Below, piece by piece: positions 8,727-19,740 of a DNA stretch of 64,000 bases (its first letter is position 1; each line of letters starts with the position of its first letter). Made by a program: the position numbers and the translations under genes. A model generated the notes under the pieces. It saw only the letters and a list, made by a program, of their open reading frames with translations. It ran no database searches and was not told the DNA's origin. This DNA is from JAHCJI01 sp040219675 (GTDB lineage: Bacteria; Planctomycetota; Phycisphaerae; Phycisphaerales; UBA1924): assembly GCA_040219675.1 (NCBI GenBank), contig JAVJRZ010000002.1, positions 62,001-126,000 of the forward strand, read 5' to 3'.

Positions 8727-9125
8727 TCACGTCGGAGCATTCGCCTGAAGCGCCCGCAGCTCGTCCTCGGTAAACGCCCGGCTGCGCGTGTGGAAGCGGA
8801 CCTCGCGGCCGTTGTCCAGGCTGAACATGCCCCCGCGCCCGGGGACGACGTCCAGGATGAGCTGGGTGTGCTTCCACGCCTCGAACTGGCGGCCGGAGAT
8901 GTAGACCGACACGCCCGCGACCTCGCCGAGCTTCACGTCCGACGCGCCCACGCGGAACTCGGCCGACGGGTAGCACATGGGCGAGGACCCATCGCAGCAG
9001 CCCCCCGACTGGTGGAACAGGATCTCGGGGTGCTCGGTGCGGATCTCGGCGATCAGCGTCTCGGCGGCTTGGGTGGCAACGACGCGCGGCGGGGCCGCCG
9101 TCGCGGGGCGATCGGTGTCGGTCAT
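8727..9125 (-). CDS. DUF779 family protein
   Basis: 132 residues, starting at the ATG giving MTDTDRPATAAPPR; an upstream in-frame extension is unlikely. Diagnostic features are FHQSGGCCDGSSPMC (Cys-rich, metal-binding in appearance), the segment GEVAGVSVYISGRQFEAWKH and a C-terminal RSRAFTEDELRAL. DUF779 proteins are nearly always found beside an aldehyde dehydrogenase of the AldB/ExaC type. Here the gene follows one with a gap of about 60 bases on the same strand, so the pair is probably one operon. The biochemical role of DUF779 is not established; a part in metal or cofactor handling or in regulating the dehydrogenase is only conjecture. Confidence 0.93.
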   Translation of the reverse strand: MTDTDRPATAAPPRVVATQAAETLIAEIRTEHPEILFHQSGGCCDGSSPMCYPSAEFRVGASDVKLGEVAGVSVYISGRQFEAWKHTQLILDVVPGRGGMFSLDNGREVRFHTRSRAFTEDELRALQANAPT

Positions 9126-9183
9126 AAGGCCCGGGCGACCCGTTGGGGTCGCGCTGGCGGAGGGGTCGTGGTACAAACTGGCC

Positions 9184-10722
<1,539 letters not shown>

Positions 10723-10894
10723 GGTGTGTCTCCTGGCCGCGAAGCACGTTCGCGGGTTCGAGCAAAGCTATGCGGGTCAGGGCCACCGCGTTTCGACATG
10801 CAGAAGATGGAAGCCCCGATGCGCTCGGGGCACCGCGTAGGGTGCATCCCGCATGAAGGCGCCGAGCACGCCAAGCTTCTCGAGGGGAGGGGCC

Positions 10895-11572
10895 TCAGCC
10901 GCCACCGATCGCGTCTGAACGGGCCGCAACCACCGGCACCTGCACCTCGCCGTACCGCATGAACCAGAGCGTGAACGGGCCGTTGTAGCCCAGGTAGCGC
11001 GGCGGGCCATCGGGCTTCCAATCGACCTGTGCGTCCAGCCAGTCGCGCACCTTCGCCAAGCCCTTCTCGAAGTTCTTCTGGCTGTAGCTCCCGCGCACGC
11101 CCACGCTGGCATAGGTCGCGGTGGCGACGTCCTCGATGCGTACAGGGCCGTCTTCGCCGGTCGGGCCAAGGTCGGTTGTGCGGTAGAGGAAGGCCATGGA
11201 TTCCATCTTCGCGGCGCGAACTTCTGGCGAGCCCTCCGCATCGCTGGCCGCATAACCCATGTCCACCGGCGCCGTCATGGCGATGTCGTTGCGCTGTATG
11301 TGGTCAAACAGCGCGTTGAACATGCGGCCCGTGCCGCCGTCGGCCGCCTCGCGCGTCACGCTGGCCGCGCGATACTGCGGGTACTGGCGGATCCGCACCT
11401 CCCCCACCGGCGTCAGCTCGGGCCAGCCCTCGGGCAGCGGCGCGCTGGCGACGTACCACGCGCCGCCGCTCGTGCGTACGCAGCCGACGAGGAACAGGCA
11501 CGAGCCCAGCAGCAGCGCGATCCCGGCCAAAATGGCCGCGCGGGCGAGAACACTCTTAGGCATCAACTGCAT
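10895..11572 (-). CDS. SOUL/HBP heme-binding family lipoprotein
   Basis: About 225 residues from ATG 11572, or 222 from ATG 11563. The N-terminus is a lipoprotein signal (ILAGIALLLGSCLFLVGC) with candidate lipidated Cys near residue 31 or earlier. The body matches the SOUL heme-binding family: VGEVRIRQYPQYRAASV, FNALFDHIQRNDIAMTAPV (the conserved I-x-MTAPV element) and a C-terminal LGYNGPFTLWFMRYGEVQVPV. SOUL proteins bind heme or related hydrophobic ligands; the actual ligand here is unknown. It sits 8 bases after the DUF900 hydrolase gene, so the two are likely co-transcribed. Envelope location is inferred from the signal. Confidence 0.88.
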   Translation of the reverse strand: MQLMPKSVLARAAILAGIALLLGSCLFLVGCVRTSGGAWYVASAPLPEGWPELTPVGEVRIRQYPQYRAASVTREAADGGTGRMFNALFDHIQRNDIAMTAPVDMGYAASDAEGSPEVRAAKMESMAFLYRTTDLGPTGEDGPVRIEDVATATYASVGVRGSYSQKNFEKGLAKVRDWLDAQVDWKPDGPPRYLGYNGPFTLWFMRYGEVQVPVVAARSDAIGGG

Positions 11573-11580
11573 GGGTTCGC

Positions 11581-12957
11581 TCAAGGTTCCAAGGGTTGGG
11601 TGGGTCTGGCCGATTCGTCCGGCGTCCACTCGCGCAGTGGCGACTGGCCCTTCAGGCTCGCCAGGCCGCGCAGGCGGTCGGGATAGTCAGCGGGGATCGC
11701 CCAAACAATCGGCTCACGATCCGGCCGATCGGCCAGCGGCACGCCCGCGAGCCCGCGCTGCCCCGGTGTCAGGTCGGTGCGGATCGCCAGCAGCACGTCC
11801 GAGCTGGCCCAGGGGTGGTTGAACCAATAGCGGTGGCCGGTGATGTCGAAGCCGCGCTCGCCCGCGCCGCGCGAGACGTTGATCACGTGGAAGCGTTCGA
11901 GGTCCAGCATCCAGGCCCGGTGCTCTTCGGCCACCGTCGCGGCGTGCAGCACCCCGATGCGAGGCTGGCCGCCCATGAGGCGCTCGGCCGAGGCGAGCGC
12001 GCCATCGTGATCGCTCTGGGTGACCACGACCTCTCGGGCCAGGTCGTGGATCGCCGGAAGCCCTTCGAGGAACTGGTCGGCAGGCACGTCGGCGGCGGCG
12101 AAGTAGATCGTGCCCAGCCGCAACCGCTCCTGCAGGCCCACGTGGTCGAGGTCCGGATAGCGCTCGCGAAGCAACCTCATGGCACTGGTGGTCACCCGGC
12201 CGCCCGCGCTCCAGCACAAGACATGGATGCGACGGGCGCTCGTATCGCTAGCCAACACTTCCAGCAACGTCGCGAGCGCCGGCGCGGCGTGGTAGGCCCG
12301 GCCCACGTCGCCGCCCACGCCGTACGACAGGATGCTCTGGTGCGTGGGCCAGGCGAAAGCCAGCGAAGTCATGTCCCGGCCCATGAAGTGGTCGAGCTGG
12401 GCCGCGAAGGCGCACGCGTTATAAAAGTCTACCTTGGCGCCGTGCACGTACACCAGGATGTCCTTGTCGCGGGCTTTCGAGACGGCCTGGTCGATGTTGT
12501 CCAGCACCCAGCCCGCGCGGTTGGCCTCGGCGGCCTGCTCGGCCGTGGCATCGATCGGAAAGTGCCCCGCCTCGAACACACCGTTGATGGTCAGCGGCGG
12601 ACGACCATCGGTCCCCGGCGACACGGTCACGGCTTGCAGGTCGGCCCAGGACATGTCTTCGGGCCCGAAGCCGATGAGCGCCACGCCCATCGACAGGTGG
12701 TCGGCCTCTCGGTTGCCGTAGGCGATATCGCGACGCGTGCTGGTGCGCTCGCGCGTCGTCGCGTAGTACACACGCCGGGGCACCCAGCGTTCCTCCTCGG
12801 GGATGTGGGCCATCGGGTCCACGCCCGTCTCGGTGAAGAGCGCGGGTGTGGGCATCAGCGGCTCGAGCGAGGCGGCGCACGCGGGCAGCAAGAGGGCCGC
12901 GATCGAGAGCAGGAAAGTGGGGCCGAGCCTTCGGGCGGTCGATGGAGTTCGGGTCAT
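11581..12957 (-). CDS. DUF900 alpha/beta-hydrolase lipoprotein
   Basis: About 458 residues from ATG 12957 (12966 and GTG 12975 are alternatives). The N-terminal sequence ends in LLLPACAAS, a lipobox. The segment RRVYYATTRERTS, followed by a long loop and DILVYVHGAKVDF, is the DUF900 signature, a plasmid- and Gram-negative-type hydrolase family. The nucleophile elbow is CWSAGG (Ser in G-x-S-x-G-like context), with VVVTQSDHDGAL and FHVINVSRGAG as probable acid and His regions. It likely acts as an esterase or lipase-like enzyme at the outer envelope; the substrate is unknown. It lies between a secreted unknown gene and the SOUL lipoprotein gene with very short gaps, suggesting an operon of envelope proteins. 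Confidence 0.88.
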   Translation of the reverse strand: MTRTPSTARRLGPTFLLSIAALLLPACAASLEPLMPTPALFTETGVDPMAHIPEEERWVPRRVYYATTRERTSTRRDIAYGNREADHLSMGVALIGFGPEDMSWADLQAVTVSPGTDGRPPLTINGVFEAGHFPIDATAEQAAEANRAGWVLDNIDQAVSKARDKDILVYVHGAKVDFYNACAFAAQLDHFMGRDMTSLAFAWPTHQSILSYGVGGDVGRAYHAAPALATLLEVLASDTSARRIHVLCWSAGGRVTTSAMRLLRERYPDLDHVGLQERLRLGTIYFAAADVPADQFLEGLPAIHDLAREVVVTQSDHDGALASAERLMGGQPRIGVLHAATVAEEHRAWMLDLERFHVINVSRGAGERGFDITGHRYWFNHPWASSDVLLAIRTDLTPGQRGLAGVPLADRPDREPIVWAIPADYPDRLRGLASLKGQSPLREWTPDESARPTQPLEP

Positions 12958-12984
12958 CGACGCCATGATACGCACCCGGACCTG

Positions 12985-13968
12985 TCAGTCGGGCACGACC
13001 TGCCGCAGCAACAGGGCGTAGAGGCGTTCGCGGCGGGCGTCGTCCAGTTCGCGGTAGATCGCCACCATCGCCTCGCGGCGCTGGGCGGGCGTGGCCTCCA
13101 GCCGCGTGGCCTTGATGTGGTCCAGCACGATCTGGCGGATGGCCGCACGCTGGGCGTCGGTGGGCTCGATGCTCGTGTCGATGCTCTCGAGCAGCTCGCG
13201 ATAGCGGGCCAGCGACTGGTCGTAGGCGTACCGCACCTCGCGCTGGAACATCTGGAAGGCGATGCGATCACGCGTGGCGGCGATCACCGGGTCGTCGCTG
13301 CCCATCACCAGCCCCGCGTCCAGCCGCGCGCCCGGCATGCCCGCGGCCATGCGATCATCCATCGGACTGTCGGCCTGCTCTTCCATCTGATCGGCCATCT
13401 GGTCGCCCACTTGGCCACCCAGTCGCCGCTGCAAGCGCTCACCCATGCGTTCGGCGAGCAACGCGGCCCAATACGCGTCGACCATCGATTGCAGCTTCTG
13501 CGCGTCGGCCTCGCCCAGCGTCTCGGCGAGCGACTGGGCCAGGCCTTCCAGCATGGGCGCATATCGAGGTTCGCTGTCAAAGCGGTGCCACAGCTCGCGC
13601 AGGGCGTCGCGGGCCGCGTCTTCCTCGCCCGCGACCGTAAGCTCGCTAATGGTCGCGATGGCGTCCAACTCGTCGACCATCAGCATGCGCAGCGCGTCGG
13701 TGCGCTGGCGGGCCACGGCTCGCACGCGCTCGGCGGCCGACGGATCGACCCCCCCGCGGCTAGCCAGCATCTCGGCGGCGGCCAGTTCGGGCCGGCTCTC
13801 CAGGCGTTCCAGCCTCCCGTCGAGCCCGTAGCGCACCAGCGTGAGCGGAGACTCGACGGTCGGGCCCGAGAGCAGCCCCGCTCCGCCCTCGCTATCTTGC
13901 CCGAATAGCGGCGTGGCGCACGCCATGCTGGCAAGAGCGATCGCAACAAGCTTCGATCGGTTGCTCAT
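12985..13968 (-). CDS. Secreted helical protein, member of a local paralogous pair
   Basis: 327 residues with AAAGGA ahead of ATG 13968 and a signal peptide ending near PLFGQDSE. After GLLSGPTVESPLTLV the protein is almost entirely predicted helix, with Arg/Glu/Met-rich segments and a hydrophilic stretch QMADQMEEQADSPMDDRMA. The C-terminus IRQIVLDHIKATRLEATPAQ resembles the LTxxQ-type helices of periplasmic Spy/CpxP-like proteins, but the match is weak. It is clearly related to the gene at 20964-21842: both have the pattern L(S/A)GPT...TLV...GxLxRLxxxP near the N-terminus and the same kind of C-terminal helical tail. I do not know the function; a periplasmic chaperone-like role is speculation. 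Confidence 0.85.
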   Translation of the reverse strand: MSNRSKLVAIALASMACATPLFGQDSEGGAGLLSGPTVESPLTLVRYGLDGRLERLESRPELAAAEMLASRGGVDPSAAERVRAVARQRTDALRMLMVDELDAIATISELTVAGEEDAARDALRELWHRFDSEPRYAPMLEGLAQSLAETLGEADAQKLQSMVDAYWAALLAERMGERLQRRLGGQVGDQMADQMEEQADSPMDDRMAAGMPGARLDAGLVMGSDDPVIAATRDRIAFQMFQREVRYAYDQSLARYRELLESIDTSIEPTDAQRAAIRQIVLDHIKATRLEATPAQRREAMVAIYRELDDARRERLYALLLRQVVPD

Positions 13969-13989
13969 GTCCGATCCTTTCCCTTGGGC

Positions 13990-15780
13990 TTAGCGGATGC
14001 GCTCGAAGAAGTTGATCAACTCCCGTGTGCGCGGGTCGCGCAGCACGAGGCTGCCATCGGGCTCGAAGCCGTAGGCGAACACCGAGCGGCCGCCACCATC
14101 CCAGACGACGGTCAGCATGCCGCCCGCGGCGCTCCACGTCCCTCGTCGCACGCTCTGTGCGGTCTGGCCCGTCGCGGTCCAACGCAGGTCGCCGGTGTGC
14201 CCGCGGCCCGCGGCGCTGATGGCCGACTGCGCGCCGTAGAGCACGACTCCATCGGCGCCCAGGGCATACACCAGCCGCGTGTTCACGTACACGCCCGCAT
14301 CCCCGCCGCCAGCAAGCGCCTCGCCGCCGAACATGCCGATCAGCCGCCGGTCATCCGTGCGAGCGCCATCACCGGGGGTGGCCGGCTGGCTCGATGGCAC
14401 GTAGAGCGTGGCGGCCATCGCACGAAGCGTCGGCAAGCGCTGCTCGAGTCGCTCGGGCGTCGCGATGATGGAGAAGGCCAGCGCGAGGCCATCACCGATA
14501 CGCACCAGAGCGGCGCACCGCGTGGTGCGGCCGTCGGGCATCGTGCCCGAGTACTGGTGTACCGCGCCGCTGGCGCCCGTCCCGAACACGTCCATCGTCT
14601 CGGGCTCGCCGCTGCGCCGGAGCATCGGGGCGAGCGCCCGGATGGTCTGGTCGAGCTGCTGGACAACGCGGTCGTCCTTCGCATCGGTCACGCCGCCGGC
14701 CTCCATGCCGCTGGCAACGATCAGTTCCGCTCCCGGGTCGTATCCCGCTGGGATCAGCACCATGCCCTGCGGCCCGGGCTGGACACGCCAATCGGCGGGG
14801 TGCTGGAAGCGAGCGCCGCTCACCGGCTCGGTGAAGACGACCCAGCCATCGATCGCGGGCGGCACGTTGGCGCCATCGCCCGGCTCGGCGGGCTCAGCGG
14901 CCTCATCCGGTTCACCGGCTTCATTGGCTGGGTTTGCCGCCGGGTTCTCGATCGGACGCTGGCTGGACGACTGAGCGATCGTGCCCGTTCCCGAGATGGT
15001 AAAGGCCCGACCGCCTTGCTCGATGCGGCCGCTCGTCGTCACGGGACCGGAGAGCTCGGACCAGATCGGCAAGCCGGTGGCAACATCCACGCGCACCGTG
15101 CCCGAGACTTCGGAGGTAAACCGGTTGCCCTCGGCCTGCTGATCAAGCGTGCCCGTGGCGTCGAGCACCGCGACACGCACGCCGTCGATCTCGTCGAAGC
15201 GTTGGACCTCGAAGGTCATCTCCAGTTCGCTGCCCGGCTCGTCCTGATCCAGCCGCGCCGTCCAGCGCGAGCCCACGCCCACCGGCTCGGCAGGCGGGAA
15301 GTCGGGATCGGGAACCACCAGGTCCTTCACGGTGTTGCGATCGCCCTCGGGAATCTCCGGCAGCGGGCCCGCCTCGTCGGCCGGCTCAAAGCGGATGCCG
15401 CCCGCCTCATCGACCACGACGCGCACGCTGCGGCCGCTGAGCGAGAAGGGAATCGGTGGCTGGGCCTGGCCGAACGAGGTGGACTCCTGGCCCAGCCCGG
15501 CCTCGAAGACAACGAGCACCACGCTGGGCGTTCCACCACGCACCTCGAGCACCCGCGCGGTGCCACGCATCGTGCCGCGCGAGGTCTGCTCGGCCTCGAA
15601 CTCCTGCCCACCCGCCTGGATGCGGAGCTTGAGGTCGCTGGTGGACACCTCCTCGAACCTGTAGGCGTGCCCCACGGGCACGTCGTAGGCCAGGTCGATG
15701 AACTCCTGAGCACATGCCGCACTCCCCAGCATGGCGACGAGCACGACGGCCGGGCAGATCTTGCTTCGCTCGAGATTCAT
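13990..15780 (-). CDS. Secreted protein of unknown function with internal low-complexity hinge
   Basis: 596 residues; ATG 15780 has AAGGAA upstream and a signal peptide ending near GSAACAQEF. Residues 25-270 form a beta-rich domain (FIDLAYDVPVGHAYRFEEVS, VGVGSRWTARLDQD, GTVRVDVATGLPIWSELSG) like the DUF6263 type of secreted proteins that measure 'time- and condition-dependent' beta strands; this match is tentative. A Glu/Pro/Ala-rich hinge (around 290-310) leads to a second domain with GWVVFTEPVSGARFQHPADW, resembling PsbP/DUF1795-like modules. The last 100 residues (LRWTATGQTAQSVRRGTWSA) look like a lipocalin-like beta domain. It lies between cardiolipin synthase and a secreted helical protein. 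No function can be assigned. Confidence 0.85.
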   Translation of the reverse strand: MNLERSKICPAVVLVAMLGSAACAQEFIDLAYDVPVGHAYRFEEVSTSDLKLRIQAGGQEFEAEQTSRGTMRGTARVLEVRGGTPSVVLVVFEAGLGQESTSFGQAQPPIPFSLSGRSVRVVVDEAGGIRFEPADEAGPLPEIPEGDRNTVKDLVVPDPDFPPAEPVGVGSRWTARLDQDEPGSELEMTFEVQRFDEIDGVRVAVLDATGTLDQQAEGNRFTSEVSGTVRVDVATGLPIWSELSGPVTTSGRIEQGGRAFTISGTGTIAQSSSQRPIENPAANPANEAGEPDEAAEPAEPGDGANVPPAIDGWVVFTEPVSGARFQHPADWRVQPGPQGMVLIPAGYDPGAELIVASGMEAGGVTDAKDDRVVQQLDQTIRALAPMLRRSGEPETMDVFGTGASGAVHQYSGTMPDGRTTRCAALVRIGDGLALAFSIIATPERLEQRLPTLRAMAATLYVPSSQPATPGDGARTDDRRLIGMFGGEALAGGGDAGVYVNTRLVYALGADGVVLYGAQSAISAAGRGHTGDLRWTATGQTAQSVRRGTWSAAGGMLTVVWDGGGRSVFAYGFEPDGSLVLRDPRTRELINFFERIR

Positions 15781-15839
15781 GGCATTCCTTCCCTGCCGCC
15801 CCGGGGGCGTACCGCCGCCCAGAAGACGAGCATCGTCCT

Positions 15840-17336
15840 TTACAGTAGTGGGGAAACGAGCTTGGCCGTGTCGTCGGCCAGCTTCTGGATCCAGGGCCGA
15901 CCGCGGAGCTCGTCGGCGTGGAGCCTCCGGCAGTCTCCCAGATAGGCCTCCAGCCTCGTTCGCAGGGCCCGGGTAACCTGGGGACCATGCCCCAGCAGGT
16001 TGATCTCGTAGTTCAGCCGGAAGCTGCGGCGATCAAAGTTACCCGAGCCGAACACCACCACCGCGTCGTCGATCGTCAGCGCCTTGACGTGCAGCAGGCC
16101 GCCTCGGTGCAGGTGCACGCGAGCCCCGGCCTCGAGCAGTTCCGCCAGGGTGCTCTTGGCCGCGGCGTTGACCAGCGATGAGTTGGACTTCTCGGGCACG
16201 ATCAGATCTACCGCCACGCCCGCCTGGGCTCGCAGCTTCAGGGCCAGCAGCGTGGGCGCATCGGGAATGAAGTACGGCGTTACCATAACAACCTGCTCGT
16301 TGGCCTCATTGATGGCGCTCAGGATCACGTCCCGGAAGGCCTCCATCCGCCGGCCCGGCCCGCTGGGCAGCGCCTGGGCGATGATCTCGCCGGTGTGCTC
16401 GGGCGCGGGGAAGAGCTCGTGCTCATCGTCGGGCAGGGCCCCGGCTTCGGCGACCCAGTCCTCGAAGAACAGCATCTGGAGTTGCATCGCCATCGGGCCG
16501 GTCATGCGCGCGGTGAGATCGATCCAAGGCCCGTACTTGCGATGCCCGTAGTCGGCATCGCACAGATTCTTGCTGCCCATGTACCCGATCGTGCCATCGA
16601 TGATGGCCAGCTTGCGATGGTTTCGCACGTCGATCCGTGCCAGCGTTCGGCGAAAGAACCGGCTGGGCAGCGCATCGCGCACCTCGATGCCGTCGCGTCG
16701 CATCCTGGGCGCAAGCGTGTCGAGGAAGTTGGCCGATCCCGAGCCATCGACGAGCACGCGGCAGCGCACGCCGCGCTCAACCGCTCGCGCCAGCACGTCC
16801 GCAAGCCGGCGCCCGGTGGCATCGTCGCGGTAGATGTAGCTGAGCAGGTGGACATGCCGAGTGGCCGACTCGATGTCTTCGATGAGCCGATCGATGTAGT
16901 CTTCCCCATCGATGATCTGGCCCGTGTTGCCCCCAAGTGGCCTCGTGGCGGCGACGGTGCTGGCCAGCCTGAACAGATCCCGGTTGGCCGAATCGATCGC
17001 CCCATCAACGGCTGCATGCTCGTGGAGCCGGGCGAGCCGCTGGGGTGTCTCGACCCATTGCACGGCCCGGGCGGCGGCCTTCACGCGTCGGCGGCCCAGC
17101 AGTTGCCGCCCGAAGCAGGCGTACAGCACCCCCCCGGGGATGGGCTGGAACAGCGCCAGCGCGAGCCAGGCCATGGCCTCACCGGCCTCGTGCTTGCGGA
17201 TGATGATGGGCGCCAGCACCAGCCGGACCGCCCACTCGAGGAGCAGGTAGCCCGTGGGCAGCCAGACTGCCCACAGCGTGCTCTCGCTTGTAGCAGTCCT
17301 GTCGGGGTTGGCCAGCATCAGGAAGATCGCGTCCAT
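15840..17336 (-). CDS. cls: Cardiolipin synthase (phospholipase D family)
   Basis: 498 residues from ATG 17336. Two N-terminal membrane helices (about 22-42 and 52-75) are followed by two phospholipase D domains. The catalytic motifs are clear: NHRKLAIIDGTIGYMGSKN (HxKxxxxD, first copy) and HVKALTIDDAVVVFGSGNFD (second copy). The enzyme condenses two phosphatidylglycerol molecules, or PG and PE in some relatives, into cardiolipin at the cytoplasmic membrane. Length and layout match bacterial Cls of the ClsA type. It is divergent from the DUF58 gene, with only about 39 bases between the starts, so both promoters must overlap. An upstream in-frame extension toward 17855 runs through the DUF58 gene and is not believed. 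Confidence 0.95.
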   Translation of the reverse strand: MDAIFLMLANPDRTATSESTLWAVWLPTGYLLLEWAVRLVLAPIIIRKHEAGEAMAWLALALFQPIPGGVLYACFGRQLLGRRRVKAAARAVQWVETPQRLARLHEHAAVDGAIDSANRDLFRLASTVAATRPLGGNTGQIIDGEDYIDRLIEDIESATRHVHLLSYIYRDDATGRRLADVLARAVERGVRCRVLVDGSGSANFLDTLAPRMRRDGIEVRDALPSRFFRRTLARIDVRNHRKLAIIDGTIGYMGSKNLCDADYGHRKYGPWIDLTARMTGPMAMQLQMLFFEDWVAEAGALPDDEHELFPAPEHTGEIIAQALPSGPGRRMEAFRDVILSAINEANEQVVMVTPYFIPDAPTLLALKLRAQAGVAVDLIVPEKSNSSLVNAAAKSTLAELLEAGARVHLHRGGLLHVKALTIDDAVVVFGSGNFDRRSFRLNYEINLLGHGPQVTRALRTRLEAYLGDCRRLHADELRGRPWIQKLADDTAKLVSPLL

Positions 17337-17375
17337 GCCCGATTGTTGCCCACACGGCCCCACTACCATCGACCC

Positions 17376-18350
17376 GTGCTGCACGCCCCCGGACGTCAAC
17401 CCAACCCGCAGACCCTCGAAGAGGCCCTGGGCGCCGACCTGATCGACGTGCTGGCGACCATGCGGCTGCGATCCCGCAAGATCTTCGCCGGCAAGCTGCC
17501 CGGCGAGCGGCGATCCAAGAAGCGCGGGCAGAGCGTGGAGTTCGACGACTTCCGCGAGTACGTGCGTGGCGACGACCTGCGACACATCGACTGGAACGTC
17601 TACGCGAGGCTCGAGCGGCTCTTCCTCAAGCTCTTCCTCGAGGAAGAGGACCTCGCGCTGCACGTGGCCATCGACTGCTCCCGATCCATGGAAGCCGGCA
17701 AGCCGCCCAAGATCGAGCTCGCCCGCAGGCTGGCCGTGGCGATCGCCTACGTCGGGCTGACAAACCAGGACCGCGTGAGCGTGTGGGGGTTGGGCGTCCC
17801 CGGCCGAGAATCGCTCGTGCGGATGCCGCCGGTGCGTGGCCGTTCGGGCGTGCATCGACTGCTGGAATTCGTCTACCGCCAGGCCGTCGCAACCCCCGGC
17901 GAGACCACGACCAACCGCCCGGAACTCGTCCCCGCCCTGCTGCGCCTGGCCCGGGCCCGCGTCGGCAAGGGCGTGCTAGTCGTGCTCAGCGACTTCCTGA
18001 CCGAGGAAGACCTGACCCCGGCGCTCAACGCGATGGCCTTCGCCCAGGGCGGCGGGTTCGACACCATCCTGGTGCAGATCCTCTCCCAGGGCGAGATCGA
18101 CCCCGCAATCGAGGCCGAAGCGGGCCTGCTGGGCGACGTGATGCTGACCGACGTCGAGAGCGGCCGGACCGCCGAGGTGACGATCACCCCTTCCCTGATC
18201 GACACCTACCGCAAACGCCTGAACGCGCACAACGACCGGCTCGCTCGGCTGGCCAGCGCCCGCGGCATCGGGCACATGCTCGTCCCCAGCGATACCCCGG
18301 CCCGCGAGATCCTGACCGGCTCGCTGCGCCGCCACGGCGTCCTGGCCTGA
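17376..18350 (+). CDS. DUF58 domain protein
   Basis: 324 residues from GTG 17376; this start is chosen because DUF58 proteins begin about 25-30 residues before the motif RLRSRKIFAGKLPGERRS. The signature RGQSVEFDDFREYVRGDDLR and IDWNVYARLERLFLKLF is complete. A von Willebrand-A-like fold follows (LHVAIDCSRSMEAG, with a DxSxS-type metal site reading DCSRS). DUF58 proteins usually work with MoxR ATPases in a membrane- or chaperone-related system; a MoxR gene lies 3.5 kb away on the other strand. The usual membrane-anchored BatA/BatB partners are not visible. Cytoplasmic location is likely since no signal or membrane helix is seen. Confidence 0.93.
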   Translation: MLHAPGRQPNPQTLEEALGADLIDVLATMRLRSRKIFAGKLPGERRSKKRGQSVEFDDFREYVRGDDLRHIDWNVYARLERLFLKLFLEEEDLALHVAIDCSRSMEAGKPPKIELARRLAVAIAYVGLTNQDRVSVWGLGVPGRESLVRMPPVRGRSGVHRLLEFVYRQAVATPGETTTNRPELVPALLRLARARVGKGVLVVLSDFLTEEDLTPALNAMAFAQGGGFDTILVQILSQGEIDPAIEAEAGLLGDVMLTDVESGRTAEVTITPSLIDTYRKRLNAHNDRLARLASARGIGHMLVPSDTPAREILTGSLRRHGVLA

Positions 18351-18532
18351 CGCGAAAGCGTCGCCCGCGACGAGCAAATTCCCCAATCGAGTGGCCCTCG
18401 CACAAATTCGCGTGAGTGCCGCGATCGATCTCCGCTCCAAGCCTGCCGGCACGCACGCCGGCACGTCGAGCCCGGACCCGCGTAGGAGGCGGTCGGCATC
18501 GACGGAGGGTTATCCACAGAAGGAGATCGACC

Positions 18533-19642
18533 GTGTTTGGACCACTCAGCAAGATCGCAACCGTTGCGGCAACGCTCCTGGCGACCGCCGCCACCAGCAA
18601 CGCCCAGGTCACCGGGACCGACCTGGGGACCTCGGCGCCCCCGTCCTCGCTCGACGGCTACGCCATGTCGGCGGGCAGCGACGGCAGGGCCACCTTCACC
18701 GATGTCAACAGCGCCAACGTCGGCGGCGGCCGCACCGTGGACTTCAGCATCCCGATGAACCTCCGCCGCATCGGCGACGGCTGGGCGACCTGGAGCCACG
18801 GCTATACCGGGCACGTGTATTACTCCAATGGTGACGACGACGTCACCCTGTCGTTTGACACCGGCGAGGTGGGCGCCTTCATCCTGTACATCGAGCCCAA
18901 CCAGTTCAGCGAGTTCGAGTTTGAGATCACCGGCCGCGACGCCAGTGGCTCGTCGGTGACCTTCAACACGAATATCGTCGGCGACTCGGGCGCCAAGGGC
19001 TTTGGCTTCAGCGCCCCCGCGGGCGGCCACATCACCGCGGTGCGCGTGGTCAACACCGATGGCTCTTCGGGCGGCTTCGCGGTCGGAGAGTTCCTCAGCG
19101 CGGGCGTCGAGACCGGTTGCCTCCCGTGGCGTCCGTTCACCTTCGGCGATGTCGGCGACGTGGTCAACCAGTCCATCGCCGTGGGCGTCAACTGCGGCCT
19201 GCTGAAGGTCACCGACGCGTTCCTGTCGGGCGATCAGTTCCGCGTCCGCGTCTTCCAGGGCGGCAGCCTGGTGGCGTCGTTCGACACCAGCCGCCCGGTC
19301 GACGGTGACTCGATCGGTTCGGACTACGACGCGGCATTCGCCAGCCGCCGATTCTCCAGCGGCTCGACGCAACTGGCCCCCGGCCGCTACCGCGTCGAGA
19401 TCACGGTGACCCGCTCGCCCTTCGGCAGCGGTGGCGCGGCACTCCGCCTGGACCGCACCCCGTGCCCCTTTGGCGCCTGCCGTGCGGACTTTGACGGCGA
19501 TGGCTCGCTGACCATCTTCGACTTCCTGGCCTTCCAGAACGCCTTCGACACCGGCAGCCTGTGCGCCGACTTCGACGGCGACGGCCGCCTGACCATCTTC
19601 GACTTCCTGCGGTTCCAGAACGAGTTCAGCGCCGGCTGCTGA
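18533..19642 (+). CDS. Secreted protein with C-terminal GC-type dockerin-like repeats
   Basis: 369 residues. GTG 18533 is preceded by AAGGAG with a 7-base gap and gives a short signal peptide (IATVAATLLATAATSNAQ). The main body (about 28-310) has beta-rich segments FDTGEVGAFILYIEPNQF, FEFEITGRDASGSSVTF and GRYRVEITVTRSPFG, resembling two beta-sandwich modules. The C-terminus contains two calcium-binding-like units, DFDGDGSLTIFDFLAFQN and DFDGDGRLTIFDFLRFQN, with Cys residues and a terminal GC. It belongs to the same secreted class as the genes at 4356 and 33226, although the main domains differ. A strong hairpin follows. Substrate or role unknown. Confidence 0.9.
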   Translation: MFGPLSKIATVAATLLATAATSNAQVTGTDLGTSAPPSSLDGYAMSAGSDGRATFTDVNSANVGGGRTVDFSIPMNLRRIGDGWATWSHGYTGHVYYSNGDDDVTLSFDTGEVGAFILYIEPNQFSEFEFEITGRDASGSSVTFNTNIVGDSGAKGFGFSAPAGGHITAVRVVNTDGSSGGFAVGEFLSAGVETGCLPWRPFTFGDVGDVVNQSIAVGVNCGLLKVTDAFLSGDQFRVRVFQGGSLVASFDTSRPVDGDSIGSDYDAAFASRRFSSGSTQLAPGRYRVEITVTRSPFGSGGAALRLDRTPCPFGACRADFDGDGSLTIFDFLAFQNAFDTGSLCADFDGDGRLTIFDFLRFQNEFSAGC

Positions 19643-19678
19643 GCAACGAATCGCGAGCTTCCAACGAAACCCAGAACG

Positions 19679-19715
19679 GCGTCGCGGCCCGAGCATTTCG
19701 GGCCGCGACGCTTTG
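19679..19715. terminator. Strong hairpin terminator between convergent genes
   Basis: A perfect 14-bp stem (left arm 19679-19692, right arm 19698-19711) with a 5-base loop, followed by CTTTG. It lies 36 bases after the dockerin stop and before the stop of the convergent membrane protein, so it probably terminates both. Confidence 0.75.
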
Positions 19716-19740
19716 TATAGCATTTGGCGAAGTCGACCGC

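Noticed and set aside
18351..18532. tRNA or small RNA gene in the leader of the dockerin gene
   Set aside because: A short GCCGGCACGCACGCCGGC palindrome is present, but no cloverleaf or conserved tRNA arms could be built.
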